Positions 46,307 through 58,730 are shown, counted from the stretch's first letter. The stretch is DNA of 64,000 nucleotides from Cryptomeria japonica (GCF_030272615.1 NC_081405.1:651582920-651646919); one strand, 5' to 3'. Translations and numbers: made by a program. Notes: a model not told the origin generated them from the letters alone.

Positions 46307-47620
46307 TCTCCATTCATGTCTTGAAGTTTGAATGCGTTGAAACCTTTGAAATTTAGAATGTGGAAAGACCCTTCCCACAGGCAATCAAACTTGGTGTGCT
46401 AGCTAGGCTTTGCTGGCCTTTCATTTTACTTCAGCACAAGGTCCCCAGGGCTGAAACATAGATTGGAGCTCTTTTTACTATCAAACCACCATTTGATGAT
46501 TTCCTGCCTATCTTGGAGAGCCACAAAGGTTGTCTCCGTTGCCTCTTCTAGCTCCATAATCTCTGCTAATCTTACGGTCATAGGGCCATTCTCTGCCACC
46601 TCCATAGACTTTAGTAGCTTCAGGGCTAGGATTTCTAAAGACATGGGGAAAAGTGCATCTTTTTCATATACCAGCTTATATGGGGAGTTTTTTAGGATTT
46701 GTTTAGGTGTTATGCTATCTACCAATGATGTGCTTCTCAAATGATGGTGCTAGTCCCTCTTATATTCAGAACCTATCCTTTTAATAAGTTTGATAAAGTT
46801 CATGTTAGTGGATTCAACAAGTCCATTCCCTTGAGGATAGTAATTAGAAGAGGTTTTAAGATAGATACCTCTGTCGAGGGTGAATTGGGTAATTCACAAG
46901 CCAGTGAATGCATGCGCATTGTCTGATATGATGGTTTTTGGAGAACTGTATTGGCATGCCAGGTCTTCTAGGAAAGCCAACACTTCACTTTCTGATGAGT
47001 TCCTCAAAGGAACGACTTCAAACCATCTGGTGAAATAGTTGGTGGTGGTCAGGATCCACTTGTGCCTGGCCGAACTGGGGGGATTGATCATTTCGATAAA
47101 ATCATGACCCCACTAAGCAAAATGCTCTTCTACTGACATGGGCCTAAGGGGCACTGCTGCTTTTCTACCTCTACTAGTATAATACTAGCACTCCTTGCAT
47201 TCTCTTACCAAATTGTGCGTGTCCTTGAACATAGAAGGCCAAAAATATCTGGCTTGGGTAATTTTGATAGCATTTGTAGGTGCAGAGAAATGGCCTCTTG
47301 AGGAGCCGTAGTGGAAGTCATGAAGGATTTTATTTTCTTGGCTCCAACCTATGCAGCGGAGCAGTATTCCATCAAAATTCCTCTTGAAGAGTACTCCATA
47401 TATCAAATGAAAACCATTGTTTTGGAGCCTATAAAACCTTCTCTTTTCAAAAGGGAGGTCATCGAGAAAAATCCCAGTCTTCATGAATTGTTTCCTAGCC
47501 TCGTTCCAACAAGCTTGTGGAGCATCAAGTGAAAACATAACAACCTCTTGTGCAACCACTTCATCTTCACGGGGTTTGCATCGCTAAACTATATATTTGC
47601 AAAGGCCCCTCCCACAAATG
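46302..47620 (-). pseudogene. gypsy integrase of the large element
   Basis: Minus-strand reading: zinc-binding region (HDFHYGSSRGHFSAPTNAIK, VRECKEC), then the core with WGHDFIEMINPPS, ILTTTNYFTRWFE, TIISDNAHAF and YYPQGNGLVESTN. A C-terminal part follows (46740-46426, ITPKQILKNSPYKLVYEK; FSPGDLVLK) up to MNGDP at the nested insertion. The DDE Asp in HDF, Asp in SDN and Glu in VES are visible. Frames are broken at 47180, 46894 and 46741. Confidence 0.85.
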
Positions 47621-48130
47621 AGCTTTGTTGGCTTGACATCGACATCATATTCCAGGATATTAGTGATCAGATTTGCCCTTTTTTTGGTGATGTCACCATC
47701 CATAATGTATTCCCATACCGCAGGATGAGCTATGTACATTGCAGTTTTATTAAAGGCAATGAAATGCCTGAATTTCTTTAGTCCTTTCATTGCGGCTAAG
47801 GCCTATTTTTAAAAAAAGTTGTATTTGGCCTCATTCTCTTTGAAGGTCATCGAATAAAAAGCAATGGGATCTTCACCCCCCTTTTTGCCATCTTTCTAGG
47901 TTAGGACCATGGCGATGCTATACTAGCTAGAGAAGACATACATTATGAAGTCCTTTGACATGTCTGGGTTAGGCAACACAGGGGCTAAATAGATAGCGTC
48001 TTTGATTCTATCAAAAGCTCTTTTGGCTTCAAGAGTCCATTTGAAATGTATATCCTTTTTTAGCATTAGGGTGATGGGTCTTATCATTCTGAAAAATTCC
48101 AAAATGAAACGACTAACAAAGTTGACTTTA
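47621..48130 (-). pseudogene. gypsy RNase H of the large element
   Basis: Directly after RT the minus strand reads TLEAKRAFDRIKDA, APVLPNPDMSKDFIMYV, DPIAFYSMTFKENEAKYN and LKKFRHFI, the Ty3 RNase H block. At least three stops are present, including TAG at Trp- or Gln-like positions. Confidence 0.78.
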
Positions 48131-48960
48131 CCTTAAAAAGACTGGACTCCTTTTTTGTTGATTGGAAGGGGGAGGTCTTTTATGGCTTTGACTCTATCTG
48201 GGTCAATGGAAACACCTTCTTTTGATACTATATGCCCAAGTAACTTGCTTTGAGGAACACCAAATATACACTTCTTTGGGTTTAGGGAAATCCCAAATTC
48301 AAGACATTTTTTGAAGACTAGCTCGAGATGATCAAAATGATCATCTTGGTGTTTAGAAAATACGGTTAGGTCATCCAAGTATATCAAAATGATCCTGTTA
48401 ATGATCTCTTTGAAAGCCAAATCCATGGCCCTTTGAAAAGTTGCTCCAACATTTGACAACCCGAAAGGAATCTTCTAGTATGCGAACGTTACCCATTTGG
48501 TGGTGAACATTGTCTTGTGTTGGTCTTCTGGTTTTACCTGTACTTGGTTGTACCCCAAGAAACCATCGAGCATCAAGAATATTTCTGACCCTACCACTGT
48601 TCTTAGTAATTGTTCCATTGATGGTAAAGGGTAGTGGTCTTTGAGAGACGCTTGATTCAGATCTAAAAAATCTACAGAGAGTCGGATATCTCCATTCTTT
48701 TTCCTTACGCAGACTAGATTTGATACCCATGTGCTATGTTTTATGGGGTAAATGATCCTTGATTTGATCAACTTCTTTAGCTCCTGAGCCATGAGGGACT
48801 CAATTTTTGGGTTTACCAACCTTTTCTTCTGTCGAACTGACTTAGCTCCATATGCGAGCTCAATGGTATGGTAAATGATGCTAGGATCGTATCCGTTTAA
48901 ATCATCATAAGACCAAGTGAAGACACCTACATATTCATCATAGTATTGGGCCAATCTCTT
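48131..48960 (-). pseudogene. gypsy reverse transcriptase of the large element
   Basis: Landmarks on the minus strand: WVSNLVCVRKKNGDIRLSVD (about 48680-48730), LDLNQASLKDHYPLPSMEQ, LGYNQVQVKPEDQHKT, then after a frameshift PFGLSNVGATFQRAMD and the catalytic box LIYLDDLTVFSKHQ (about 48340-48380), followed by GHIVSKEGVSIDPDR. All RT palm motifs are recognisable. Interruptions are one frameshift near 48475 and a few stops. Confidence 0.88.
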
Positions 48961-49725
48961 TCGGTCTTCAGGGGAAAACCTTTTCCTACCTTGAGAACTC
49001 TACCACTTCCTACCGACATTTTGGCATAATCCCCTTTGTTGGCTGTGAGCTTCCACTTATCATTCTTGGCATCATTGTTGTCAAACAGGTTCTCTTGAGT
49101 GATCAAACCATTAGGAAGATTGTTGGATTTTAGTTGGATGATCTGATCTCCATAGAATTCTTTTACCTTAGGTTGCAGTTGATCTGCAAATCCTCCTAAG
49201 TTTTGGATGAATAAAGCGATCTGCTCATCACTCTCAAAAACTTGCCAGTGAGTATCATTATCAGGAATAGCCAAGCCTATGACTACATACACCGCTTGGG
49301 AGCTGATGAGTAAGTCTGTGGCAGGGTCAAATTATGATTAGATCATGGCCATCTAGTCAGCAACAACATTTAATTTCTGGGGGATGCTTACAATGTTGAA
49401 AGCATCAAAACTTTCTATTAAATCCCATGTTCTGACACAGTAGGATCTCATACGGACATGTTTGGCACTGGAGATCCCTCACACTTGATGGACAACCAGC
49501 TTAGAGTCGCCCAAGACCTTCAATTTTTTAATGCCCATCCTCTCCGCCAGGCTCAGGCCTTGGATCAATCCCTCATACTTTGCTTCATTATTATAACATG
49601 CAAACTATAACCAGAAAGGTTTTAAGATCTGGTCGCTTGAGGGGGGCGTGAGACAAATTCCAGCTCTGGAGCCCATCTTGCATCTTGCACCATCAAAGTG
49701 CAGGGTCCATAGTGCTGAAGATAAC
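48961..49725 (-). pseudogene. archaeal-type RNase H upstream of RT, plus spacer
   Basis: Minus-strand reading: SALWTLHFDGARCKMGSRAG (about 49665-49725), then after a stop ACYNNEAKYEGLIQGLSLAE, GIKKLKVLGDSKLVVHQV and a late PQKLNVVAD. These are the archaeal/plant-type RNase H motifs with catalytic Asp (FDGA), Glu (EAKYEGL) and Asp (GDSKLV). It lies between the protease and RT. The spacer 49292-48960 (VFESDEQIALFIQNLGGF...) separates it from RT. The plus-strand gypsy at 20136-20990 has the same order. Confidence 0.8.
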
Positions 49726-50711
49726 TGCTCATTGGAAAATGGTCCTTTTGTAAGCTTTGGGATAATTTGGTTTTCATAAAAAATGCAATAGGTACCTAGG
49801 CTGGTGGCACGGTAGTTAGAAAAAAGATTAGAGTCTATGAATTCATTCAGGAAAACTTCCTGCTCGGGTGGAATCTCCCCAATCATTTCTTCATCTTCTA
49901 AGAGTTCTACTACTTTTCTTTCCTCATTTGATATAGAGGTGTGAGTAGGCTCGAAATTAATCATGGCCTAGTCAGCTACATGCTCAGCATGGAGGGGTTC
50001 TGAGTGGATTTTTAGCTTGGTGCCATACTGGGTGCGGAGGATGAGATGAGACCAATCTAAGGATAGATAGCCTCCTACTTTAGCAGTGAAGTCTCAGGAA
50101 AGACAGAGCCCGAAAATAGGAGGGATGTCAATGACCACTACTTCTTGGGACATCATAACACTAGGACATGTGAATAAGGTCAGAGGAAGGCTTTTGATAA
50201 GACCTACGGTCTGGACCCTATTCCCGTCAAGCTGCTTAACCCCGCTATTCAAAGGTTCGTACTTGATGTTCAACACCTCAATGATTTGCATAAGCATGGC
50301 GATAGTGCTAGCTCTAGAATCTATCATGGAATTATGTAATAGTTTATCTCCAACTATAAGGGTAAGGTAAAATGGGTTTGGTTTAGGCTTACCTTCTAGT
50401 TGAACTTTAGAGGGTGGGACCTGATTAATCAACATGGCTGGAGAGTGTGACTCGCCTGCTGCGGGTTGGAAACTTGTTTCGTTAATCTGTGGAGACTTGG
50501 GGGCACTCCCGCTTGCATTTTTTTTGCCATTAGATAGGGCCTCTTTGAGCCAGTTCTTTTTCTCAGGAATACTTAGGAGATCCCATAGAGAAACATGAGC
50601 CAAAGATTTTTTCAGTTGTTCCACAACGTCTACTATTTGAGGTGTGGGAATCTTCAGTTCCTTCAGCTTATAGGGGACAAACTCTTTTCTCAAATAGGCA
50701 AAGTTGATCAT
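49726..50711 (-). pseudogene. gypsy protease region of the large element
   Basis: Minus strand: a helical lead (IVDVVEQLKKSLAHVSLWDL, resembling the 'KISLWDLI' segment before the Tat-like protease at about 11380), then the protease with NSMIDSRASTIAML (Arg replaces the Gly of DSG), IKSLPLTLFTCPSVMMSQEVV, IDIPPIFGLCLS and GGYLSLDW. A linker with IGEIPPEQEVFLNEFIDS follows before RNase H. The active-site change suggests loss of activity. Confidence 0.72.
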
Positions 50712-52234
50712 CGATCATTCAGGAGATTTGTCTACAAGCGTTCCTCTTGAAATGCCAACATTCTTCCTGGTGAAACACCTTTTGGAGCAAAGGTTATAAT
50801 CTGACTGCATGAAGGGAGCTCCATCCTTTGAAGTGGATGCGCTATTAGTGAGCACGACATCCTCATCCTCCATCCATGAGAAAAGAACATGGTTTGGGGT
50901 GATCTCTGTCTCTTGCTGCAACGACATACCTTGCATTTGAGCGATGAAAGCTGCATTATCCATGCCCAGATATGTATACATGAACTCATTCGATGTCATA
51001 CCTAGACTTCTTTGTTCAACGACCTTCTACTGCAAGTTCCCTCTTGGGCAATTTCTCAGAGCATGAGCATTGTTACATGGAAAGCACTAAGAATTGGTAT
51101 AATCTGCAAGGTTATTTTGACCCACTGTTAGCTCCTTACCAGTGGGTGGATAGACAGTTTGCAATGGATTCAAGAGCAGGACTATCTGACCATTTCGCTG
51201 GGAAGGTTTGTTAGTATGGTGATTTGTATGTTGGTTATGTTGGTATGGAGGTCAATTCCCTTGGAAACTCTACTAGAAGGGAGGTTTGGTGGGCAAGACT
51301 TGGGCTCTCTTTAAATTGACAATCTCATTGGAGAAGGATCTCAGGAGATTCTTCATATCACTGACCTCGGAAACCAAAGAGGATGGTGGGGGAGAGGGAT
51401 ATGAATATATAGACTGTAGAGCAGATGTACTGGGAGCAACTTCTTCTAAGACTTGAGGAGATATCTTAGGAAAAATTGGCATGATAGGATGGGGAGCAAG
51501 CTTCCCAACATTGATTAGGCTATTTTCCACTTGGACTGCTATGCCAAATGCTTGCGGGAGAGTATTGCCTCCTAGAGACTAGATCATCACTGATATGTTG
51601 GAATTGAAAGCTTTTAAGTAGAATACAAAAGCAATATCCATTGAGGGGCGAGTAGACAAAGGTATCCTTTGCTAGGTCCACTGAAACCTTAGATTAAAAT
51701 TAGTTAGTGCTTCTTGAGGGGTTGTCTTTATTGTGATCAATTGGTGCATCAAAGACGATCTGTCAGCCTTATTGGAGAACCTTTGGAAAAATGATCTCCC
51801 AACTGATCCCAATCTCCTATAGTGTTAGGGCCCAATGATCTGAACCAATCCAAAGCTCTTCCTTTGAAAGAAGCTATGAGCAATATTAAGGCCACATTCT
51901 ATTTGGTAATTCCATTGGCAGTGCAAATAGAGGCTACATCTTGTAAATGCTCCCTAGGAGTTTTATGACATTCTCTAGTGAACTTGGGCATGACTTTTAG
52001 CGCGACTGCAGGGATAGCTCCCTAGACCACAAGTGGAGTTGGGGGAATGAGGGGGCTCCCATTATCCCAGGTTACAAAATTTATTGGGGGAATGTGTGCC
52101 ATTGTTGCACAAGTGACTACAGCGAAAGTGGGAAAGCTCTGTGAGGATGAAGATGCGACTGAATGCACGGTCACTAGAGGTGGTAAGAGGAGGTGAGGAT
52201 TTAAAGCTATCTCAACTCCTGGTGATAGGTCCAT
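50712..52234 (-). pseudogene. gypsy gag of the large element
   Basis: It starts at ATG 52234 (MDLSPGVEIALNPH), runs through the capsid region (FKGRALDWFRSLGP, ITIKTTPQEALTNFNLRFQW), a linker with ENSLINVGKLAPHP, and a degenerate knuckle CFPCNNAHALRNC at about 51050-51090, one residue short of the usual spacing. The piece 50999-50715 then links to the protease. Several stops. Gag would assemble the particle. Confidence 0.75.
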
Positions 52235-52269
52235 GACTCATAAACTAGCTCAGAGATATATTTGAACCA

Positions 52270-52494
52270 AAAGGCATCCCACCAGGTTTTCTAGAAAAAA
52301 AACTATTGACTCTAAATTTTACTTTGAAAAAAAATAGCCTTATGGGAAATTCAGTGATGGGGAACCTACTACGTGAGATTTAGTGAATAATCTTCAGATT
52401 TGAGAAGATGCCTCTTCCTTAGGGAGTTTGGGGAAAAGGGAAATTTAGAGTTAACAATTCTTTTTTCTGGCACGCCCGGTGGGATGCCTTTTAT
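52270..52494. repeat. inverted repeat carrying two facing primer-site regions
   Basis: Left arm 52273-52319 (GGCATCCCACCAGG ... ACTCTAAATTT) is the inverse of right arm 52441-52494 (AAATTTAGAGTT ... CGGTGGGATGCC), with mismatches. About 120 bp of LTR-end sequence lies between. Each arm holds an LTR end followed by a gypsy-type primer region (GGCACGCCCGGTGGGA in the right arm), facing outward. Confidence 0.75.
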
Positions 52495-53205
52495 CGATAG
52501 AGTATTAGATAGATATCTCTATAGTCATCAAGAATACAAGAAAACACACATAAAAGCCTATTTAAGCATCCGAAAGAGGTAATCACAAAGGTGACAGGCA
52601 CAATCTTGATTAACCTTCCTCTTGAGAAACTATAATAGCTAAAATCATCTAAGATCCTTAATTATTTTTCTTAAAAGTTCTGAACCTCTATAATAGGGAA
52701 AAACAAGCATAAATAGAGCCCACAGCTCTGCTAACAGCTCCGAAGTACGCCAAACATGCATAACCCCTTGAATGGAAAAAACCAAGCCGTGTCATTTCAC
52801 GAGCTCACACCCAGCAAAATGACCCTGAGTTTTTTGCTTTACTTTCCTGTGATGATCTTCATACTGGCCCGAATAGAAAAGATTTCGCTAACCATAGAAG
52901 AAAATGCGACAAGCAAGGAGATTTCTTCTGCAAAACTTCCTAAAAAAGAAATGTATTCACCAGTGCGAAGATGCCAGGTGTCCCTTTCCCATTTGTGTTA
53001 CAAGGTGTGCCCCGAAACAGGCCCAGTCAACAAAACTTCTCCATTTGTCATCATCTTGCTACTCCAATCCTCAAATGCAAAAAATGGATTGTTGGGATCA
53101 ATTCCGAGATGACAATTGTCCTATACACCGCACACTGCTGGAAAGTGGAGAGAGGAAAAAGGATACTCCGATTGAAAAATCACCCTAGGGATTTCAATGT
53201 GAACA
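52304..53205 (-). repeat. 5' LTR of the large gypsy element (rearranged)
   Basis: Matches 34102-35200 but lacks about 240 bp corresponding to 34250-34490. In that place it has a plus-oriented LTR end and primer region (52441-52494). The minus-strand start TGTTCAC is at 53205. Confidence 0.75.
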
Positions 53206-53917
53206 ATAACATGTGGATTGGACCTCTCGATGTGTTTTTGGGATATCTTATGTATTGGATACTATTTGTTTGGTCTAAGGCCAACATATTTTGTAATTAT
53301 GTAATTGGTTTATTGTTTCGTGGCCAACCTGATTGTTTATGGTTGAGGGTTTATATATATAGATGTAAGATCTCATTGTAGATCATCAAGGTTAAGAAAA
53401 AGGTCATGGTCAAGGAATGTAATGTGCGAATAATGTAATATCATTCAGTTAGAGGATTTGGTTGATCATTGGAGATCGAATTGGGTTTATTTAAGAGGAT
53501 TTATTCCTCCGATATTGAGCTTAACCAAAATTGTACTCAAGCATAGGAGATGCTATCTTTTGTAGTTCAACTCTTCTCCGGATTGTAGGCTGGATTTCTA
53601 TGTAGTCAGTTAGGCTCTTTTTGTGATGAGCAGTGCGCTATAGGCTGTTGGCCTTCCTACAAGTGTAGGCCCCTCAATTGTAATTTACATACTTATTATA
53701 GAAGTATTATCTGACCGTGGGTAGGCTTCCCACTATGGTTTTTCCCTTTATCGGGTTTTCCACGTATAAATCTTGGTGTCATGTGGATGGCTTTTATTCT
53801 GTGATTATTGTTTATACTTAATTGGTTTAACTGCTATTCTAATATTAATGTTCTGGGTTCTGATATTAAAGTATTAATTTCTAATAGTTTCGATAATTTG
53901 AGACAACTGATTCACCC
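53206..53917 (+). repeat. copia LTR, right fragment
   Basis: Continuation of 33641-34101 after the gypsy insertion. It contains a TATA-like TATATATATAG at about 53352 and the conserved copia-LTR box at 53731-53768 (GGTTTTTCCC ... GGGTTTTCCACG). It ends ACTGATTCACCC, where copia LTRs usually continue with more C residues, and is cut by the N2 LTR at 53918. Together the pieces give an LTR of about 1.17 kb without internal region, so a solo LTR or a broken element. Confidence 0.62.
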
Positions 53918-54686
53918 TGTTAGGATTCCCAAAGATATTGAGAGGGGGGGGTGAATTAGTATCTAACTGGTTAACAGATTTTCTGACCTTATTAAATAAA
54001 TTCTATTCCAAAATAGTGTACTAGTAAGCAAGAATTAGTGTAGTAAATATGAACAATAAACACAATATAGAAAGCACACCATGACACAATATTTTTAACG
54101 AAGAAACCCGATGTGGGAAAAACCTTGGTGGGATTTGTGATCCACAATATTCACTCACTGGCTAATGAATGAATATTACTTACAATAGGGGCCTGCCCAT
54201 GCAAGAAGGCCAACTGCCTAAAGCTCACTGCTTAATTACAAAAGGGAGGTCTCACAGACTTACAAAATGGATTATGAAAATCCAATATAATGTATTTCTT
54301 TAATTCACCATCTGCTATGCCAGGTTTAGTACTAGTTTAAGCTCATATAATAACCATAAACCTTACTCCAAAATCTGCCTTAATATTTGCACATTACTTT
54401 TGTAATAATCTTCCCATTTCCGTATCTTAAATGATCTACAAGATCTCATACTTATATATGAGTCTTATTACAATACGCCTTGTCGGCTTACAAAAAGATA
54501 TTACAATTAAATACAAAATACAATAATCAAAATCCTATTGGCTGGGGTGCTGACAATCATCTTTGCCGCTGTCGGTGAACTATCTGCCGGTGTCGGTGCC
54601 TATCAGTGCCATAAGATTGCAAGGTTGCCATCAATAACAATACCTTCAATCATCTACAATTCTCATTGGAGTGTACAAAGCTAACA
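53918..54686 (-). repeat. 3' LTR of N2
   Basis: On the minus strand it starts TGTTAGCTTTGTACAC (54686), ends GGGAATCCTAACA (53918), and has perfect TGTTAG/CTAACA termini. It contains the copia-LTR box at 54097-54131. 769 bp. Confidence 0.85.
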
Positions 54687-54700
54687 ATCTCCCCCTTTCG
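54687..54700 (-). other. polypurine tract of N2
   Basis: The minus strand reads CGAAAGGGGGAGAT, ending at the LTR start. Same GGGGGAGAT core as at 3951 and near 62981. Confidence 0.82.
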
Positions 54701-54903
54701 CATTGATGGCAACACCCATGAGAAAAATTCAAAATTGTATCCAAAAATTGATGTCCAAAAATCTTGCCAAAACTGTGTGCTCCCCCTGAGTAAATGATCT
54801 ATAAGTCATTGGATTTTTCTCTTCCTACTACTCTCCCTTTGACATCAATGACAAAGGTTGTCAAAATGTCAATTGAGTGTAGTTATCAGCTAGAACTCTG
54901 TAC

Positions 54904-57900
54904 CTAGTTTGTTGCAATCTGAAATATGTCTGCTAATACAAAATTCAGGCTCTCAGTGAATTTGTCACTGTCCTTCGATGCTGCCTCTGTTCTTTGAATT
55001 GTACCAGTGAGGTGATGCATTTTCTCTTTTGATGTCTCCAGTCCTTGAACAAGTGCCTCTGATATCTCTTTTCTCAAAGAGATGAGGTAATCCAATTTGG
55101 GACCGAGTCTACATTTTAGATCTTTTGCCTTTCCTTTTATTCTTTCCTTTTCCTTCTCTAATTTCTCAAGTTTTCCTTCATGTTTAGCTATCTCCTATTC
55201 AATAACTGATATTGGTTCAGGTGAACCAATGATGTTGTCAACTATATCATTTATTTATTTCTATACTTTACTAATCTCCTTATCTATATCTACTATCAAA
55301 AGATTTGTCTTGCATGTGTCTCTATACAACTCCTTAAACTCCATTATTGTTTTGCTTAGTGCTGATAGGAGTGTGTCAATGTGTCCCATGCACTTATTTA
55401 TTGTCTCATAAAAAAATTTCTCCTTTTCCTTATTCATTTTATCTCTAAATTTCTCCTCATTTATTTGTTCAATTGTCAATATGTTACCGGTGATATACTT
55501 AGACAACGTGTCTAATTGACTTCAAGAATCTTTATTGTCCATATTGCACTTCGGTGCTATCAATTTTAGAATAGGAATTGTATCATCAATATCCTTATAT
55601 GCTAGTGCATTACACTCTCTGATTTTCTTAATTGAATCCAATAATACCTCTGTTACATTAATTGGTCAGAATTCTGTCATGGAAGAATCAGATGATTGTC
55701 CAACTACCTTAACAATCTGCATTCCGCCAGTGTGAGTAACCTCTTTGCTTGTATTGACATCTGGTAGGTTAGTTTGTGTCTGCATTTCTATCAGCAAAGG
55801 TTTAGGCTTCTCAGTTGTTGCCAGTGGCACTGTCTCTGCATGAACTTGTGATTCAACCTTTTTCTCTTCCTGTTTCTCAACCTATATCTCAGTGGGTTTC
55901 ACTGTGCTCTCTACTGCTAGTTTCTCTAATGATGTCTCAGTGGTATTCACTACCGGTTTCTCAGTATGCACCTCTGTACTATCCACTGTCGATATCTCAA
56001 TTGGTTTCTCTATGTTATCAGTTGGTTTCTCCAACTCTATAGGTTTTTCAATGTTTGCATTAATGGTATTGTCAATATCCATTCTAGTAACCAGGGGATC
56101 AACTGATTGTTCAGTTTTCTCAAGTTGTGTCTTAACCCCAATCTCAATATTATCAGCTGGTGTTTCAACTACAATATTGTCAACCGGTGGCTCAGTAGCC
56201 ACATCTTTCTTCTCATGAGTGGTTTCCTTATCAACCACAATATTGACCTCTTTTGTATCAATATTCATTGTGTATAAAACTTCAGAATCAATATTTGTAT
56301 CCTCATGTGTAGTCTCCATATCCTCAGTTGCCAGTGTGTTAACAGTTTCAATTGGTGATGTAATAGAAGGAGGTGGTGGCAAATTGTCTGTTACTTTTAT
56401 GTTGGGTAGTCCACCTACCTTGCCTTTATCTTTGTCTTTGTCCTTTTGATATACCTTAAATGTTTTAGGTCTTTTAAGTTCTTCTTGCTTCTCTTTCTCC
56501 ACAAAGAAGATATCCCATTTATCAGTTGTCTCTTCAGTGATTTCATTTACTCTGCCTGCCATTAAAGATACATACCAGCAACCACAGGAAAATACTATTC
56601 TGTTAGCCTCACTTATTAACTCATCAATTTCTTCTACTGATTTAACAGGGTGTACAACAAGTAACTTTTCAACTTTTATTTTCTTATCCAATTCCATAAT
56701 AGCTAGTCTCTTTGCATCAAGTTGTATATACAAGTCATTGGGTAGATCATCTACAACCTCTATCAAAAATTTCTTATAGATATCTAGGTGTAGAATAATA
56801 CTATTTTCTATACTTTCTTTTTCCTCATTTGAAAAAGTATCATACAATTTACTAACATTAGACAAGTTTCCATCATCTATTATTTCATTCAAAAGATTGT
56901 CTAAATGAGGAATAACCTGTTTTTCCTTCTTCCTTGGTGTCATTTTCTTTGCTGCGGGCCTTACTTCCTGTTGTTTCTTTCTTGTTTTCTTTGGTGTAGG
57001 AGAGGGTGCTAGTAAAGGTTTTCTTTTCCTTTCTACTCTCTTAAACTCAGTTGGGATCTCACTATCAGATGAAGTTCCAACCGGTGAGAGGTGAGCTTTC
57101 GGTTGTAACCTTTCCAAGTCACTTTTCTTAATACCAGTGATATTCAATATATTTTCCTTGATATCTTTCACCTATTTTGTTGCTTTTCTGATATATTACT
57201 CTCTTTTCTTCCTTTGTTTAAGTGTTTGTACTTTACTTTCAATGGTTTCAGCACTACCAAATATTTTCTCTTCAGGTTCTCTAGGGGCCTCAAGTAGGGA
57301 TTTGGCATATGTCTCAATTATGTTTACATTAGCCTCATAACCCATTTCTATCACCCAAACAGTTCTAGGAACCACTACCTCCATCTAGATTTCATCTTTC
57401 TTAATAACAAAATAAATTTCTTTTTGATATTTGTCAACAATGTTCTGAGATAGCCTTTCCCTTGTTTTCAATCTAGCTTTAAATGCTTGGAAATATTCAA
57501 TTATATTGTTTTCCCTGTCTGTTCCCATGCTGGTAAAGATATCCAATAGTTGTTTACCTACCGGTATGTCAAAACCAAATTCTTTCCTACCTATAGTAGG
57601 AGCTTCCTTTGTAATATATAGCATTAGGCACACAAGTAGATTACCAAATCCGAAATTACCTTTCTTAGCACCTTTAATTTTCTTCAATTTATCAATCAAT
57701 TCATCGTTCAACCATTCACATATATCTATCTTAGCATTACTGTTCACCATATCATAAGCACTCTTGATACATAAACTAGAAACAAAGTTCAATTTGTTAA
57801 CATGTGTAGTTTTGTATCCTAGTATCATGCTAATGAATCTGACATTTATGTCTTTCACATCATTGACTCTCAAGGATCTGCTATCATGGGTTGCACCAAT

Positions 57901-58526
57901 TAATATCATCACAATGTTATTTGAAACTTTCTTAGTTTTGTCAGGCTTGCTACTAGTGGAAGGTAAGCCAATCACTGCCTTTACTGCTTCTTTTAGTGAT
58001 CTTATGGATAGAATCAAGCCAAAAGAATTCTCCATGAACTCTACTGAGTACAACCCTCATAACTTCCTTAGGGAAATCTAGAATATCAAGTATTTCCACA
58101 AAACCTAGGGTTTCTATGATCTTATGTTCAGGTTTCACAACACCATTCTCATCACAAATGATAGTCTTATACATATTCATTATTTCATTAGCACCTGGTT
58201 CCTCAATATGACAATGTATGTATATCCTAGGGTCTTCTACATATGCAACTCCTTTAGGGATTTTAGAGAAAGCACCTAGGGTATCATCCTGCTTTGCAAC
58301 TTTGGGTATGATCTTGAATACAGGTCTAGGACATTTAATCACTTCAACAATAATAGGGTTTGCAATGAATTCAAGAGCAGAGGAGGAAGCCAAAGATAAA
58401 TACCTTAATCTGCCTTTTAGGTTTGGATGCTTGAAATATTTTTCTTCACTTCTCACTATTGATGCCTTCGCTTGGGTTTTTCGCAGTCTTAGGAAATTTG
58501 AATGCTCAGTGAGTGAAAAAGAGTGA
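54904..58526 (-). pseudogene. N2 accessory ORF, function unknown
   Basis: One minus-strand frame runs from 58053 to 54904 (about 1050 codons) without net frameshift, broken only by single stops (for example at 57385, 57196, 57172, 55882). An upstream part (58526-57953) is in another frame after one shift. Parts in order: a conserved helical domain shared with N1 (LSRVHGEFFWLDSIHKIT at about 58000-58050; GNLLVCLMLYI at about 57620-57650); a very basic segment (57100-56940, KKTRKKQQEVRPAAKK) that could be a nuclear localisation signal; a middle helical domain with one CGC motif; an acidic Thr/Val/Glu repeat region with recurring EKP(I/T)E (56220-55882); and a coiled-coil C-terminus (55506-54904). 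No known family. Stops are mostly TAG where CAG is plausible. Confidence 0.75.
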
Positions 58527-58730
58527 AAAACACTTGCTTTATAATGTCATTTCTTCAACTACCATAATAAATGCTTGCCAGATAAGTGAAACTTAACACA
58601 TCTGCTGGTAAAGAAGCAATTCATCTTCTTACCATCAACCAAGGGTAAACTAGTATGACTTTCAATTAGTTTCCATACCCCAAAAGGTTATCTCTCAGTT
58701 GGATGAGAAATCTCCTACTGGTGGAGTGAT

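Larger units (their letters stand above)
34102..53205 (-). mobile_element. large Ty3/gypsy element (Tat-like), with nested insertion
   Basis: On the minus strand from the right: 5' LTR (53205-52304), primer region, gag, protease, archaeal-type RNase H, RT, RNase H, integrase, a long accessory ORF, 3' LTR (35200-34102). A 5.3-kb pol-less element is inserted at 40996-46301. Without it the element is about 13.8 kb, in the size range of Tat/Ogre-type elements. The accessory ORF after integrase and the extra RNase H support that lineage. All frames contain stops. LTR ends (TGTTCAC...) are inferred from comparing both copies. Confidence 0.8.

Noticed and set aside
55815-56449. Ser/Thr/Val-rich plus-strand frames
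   Set aside because: Shadows of the minus-strand acidic repeat region of the N2 accessory ORF.
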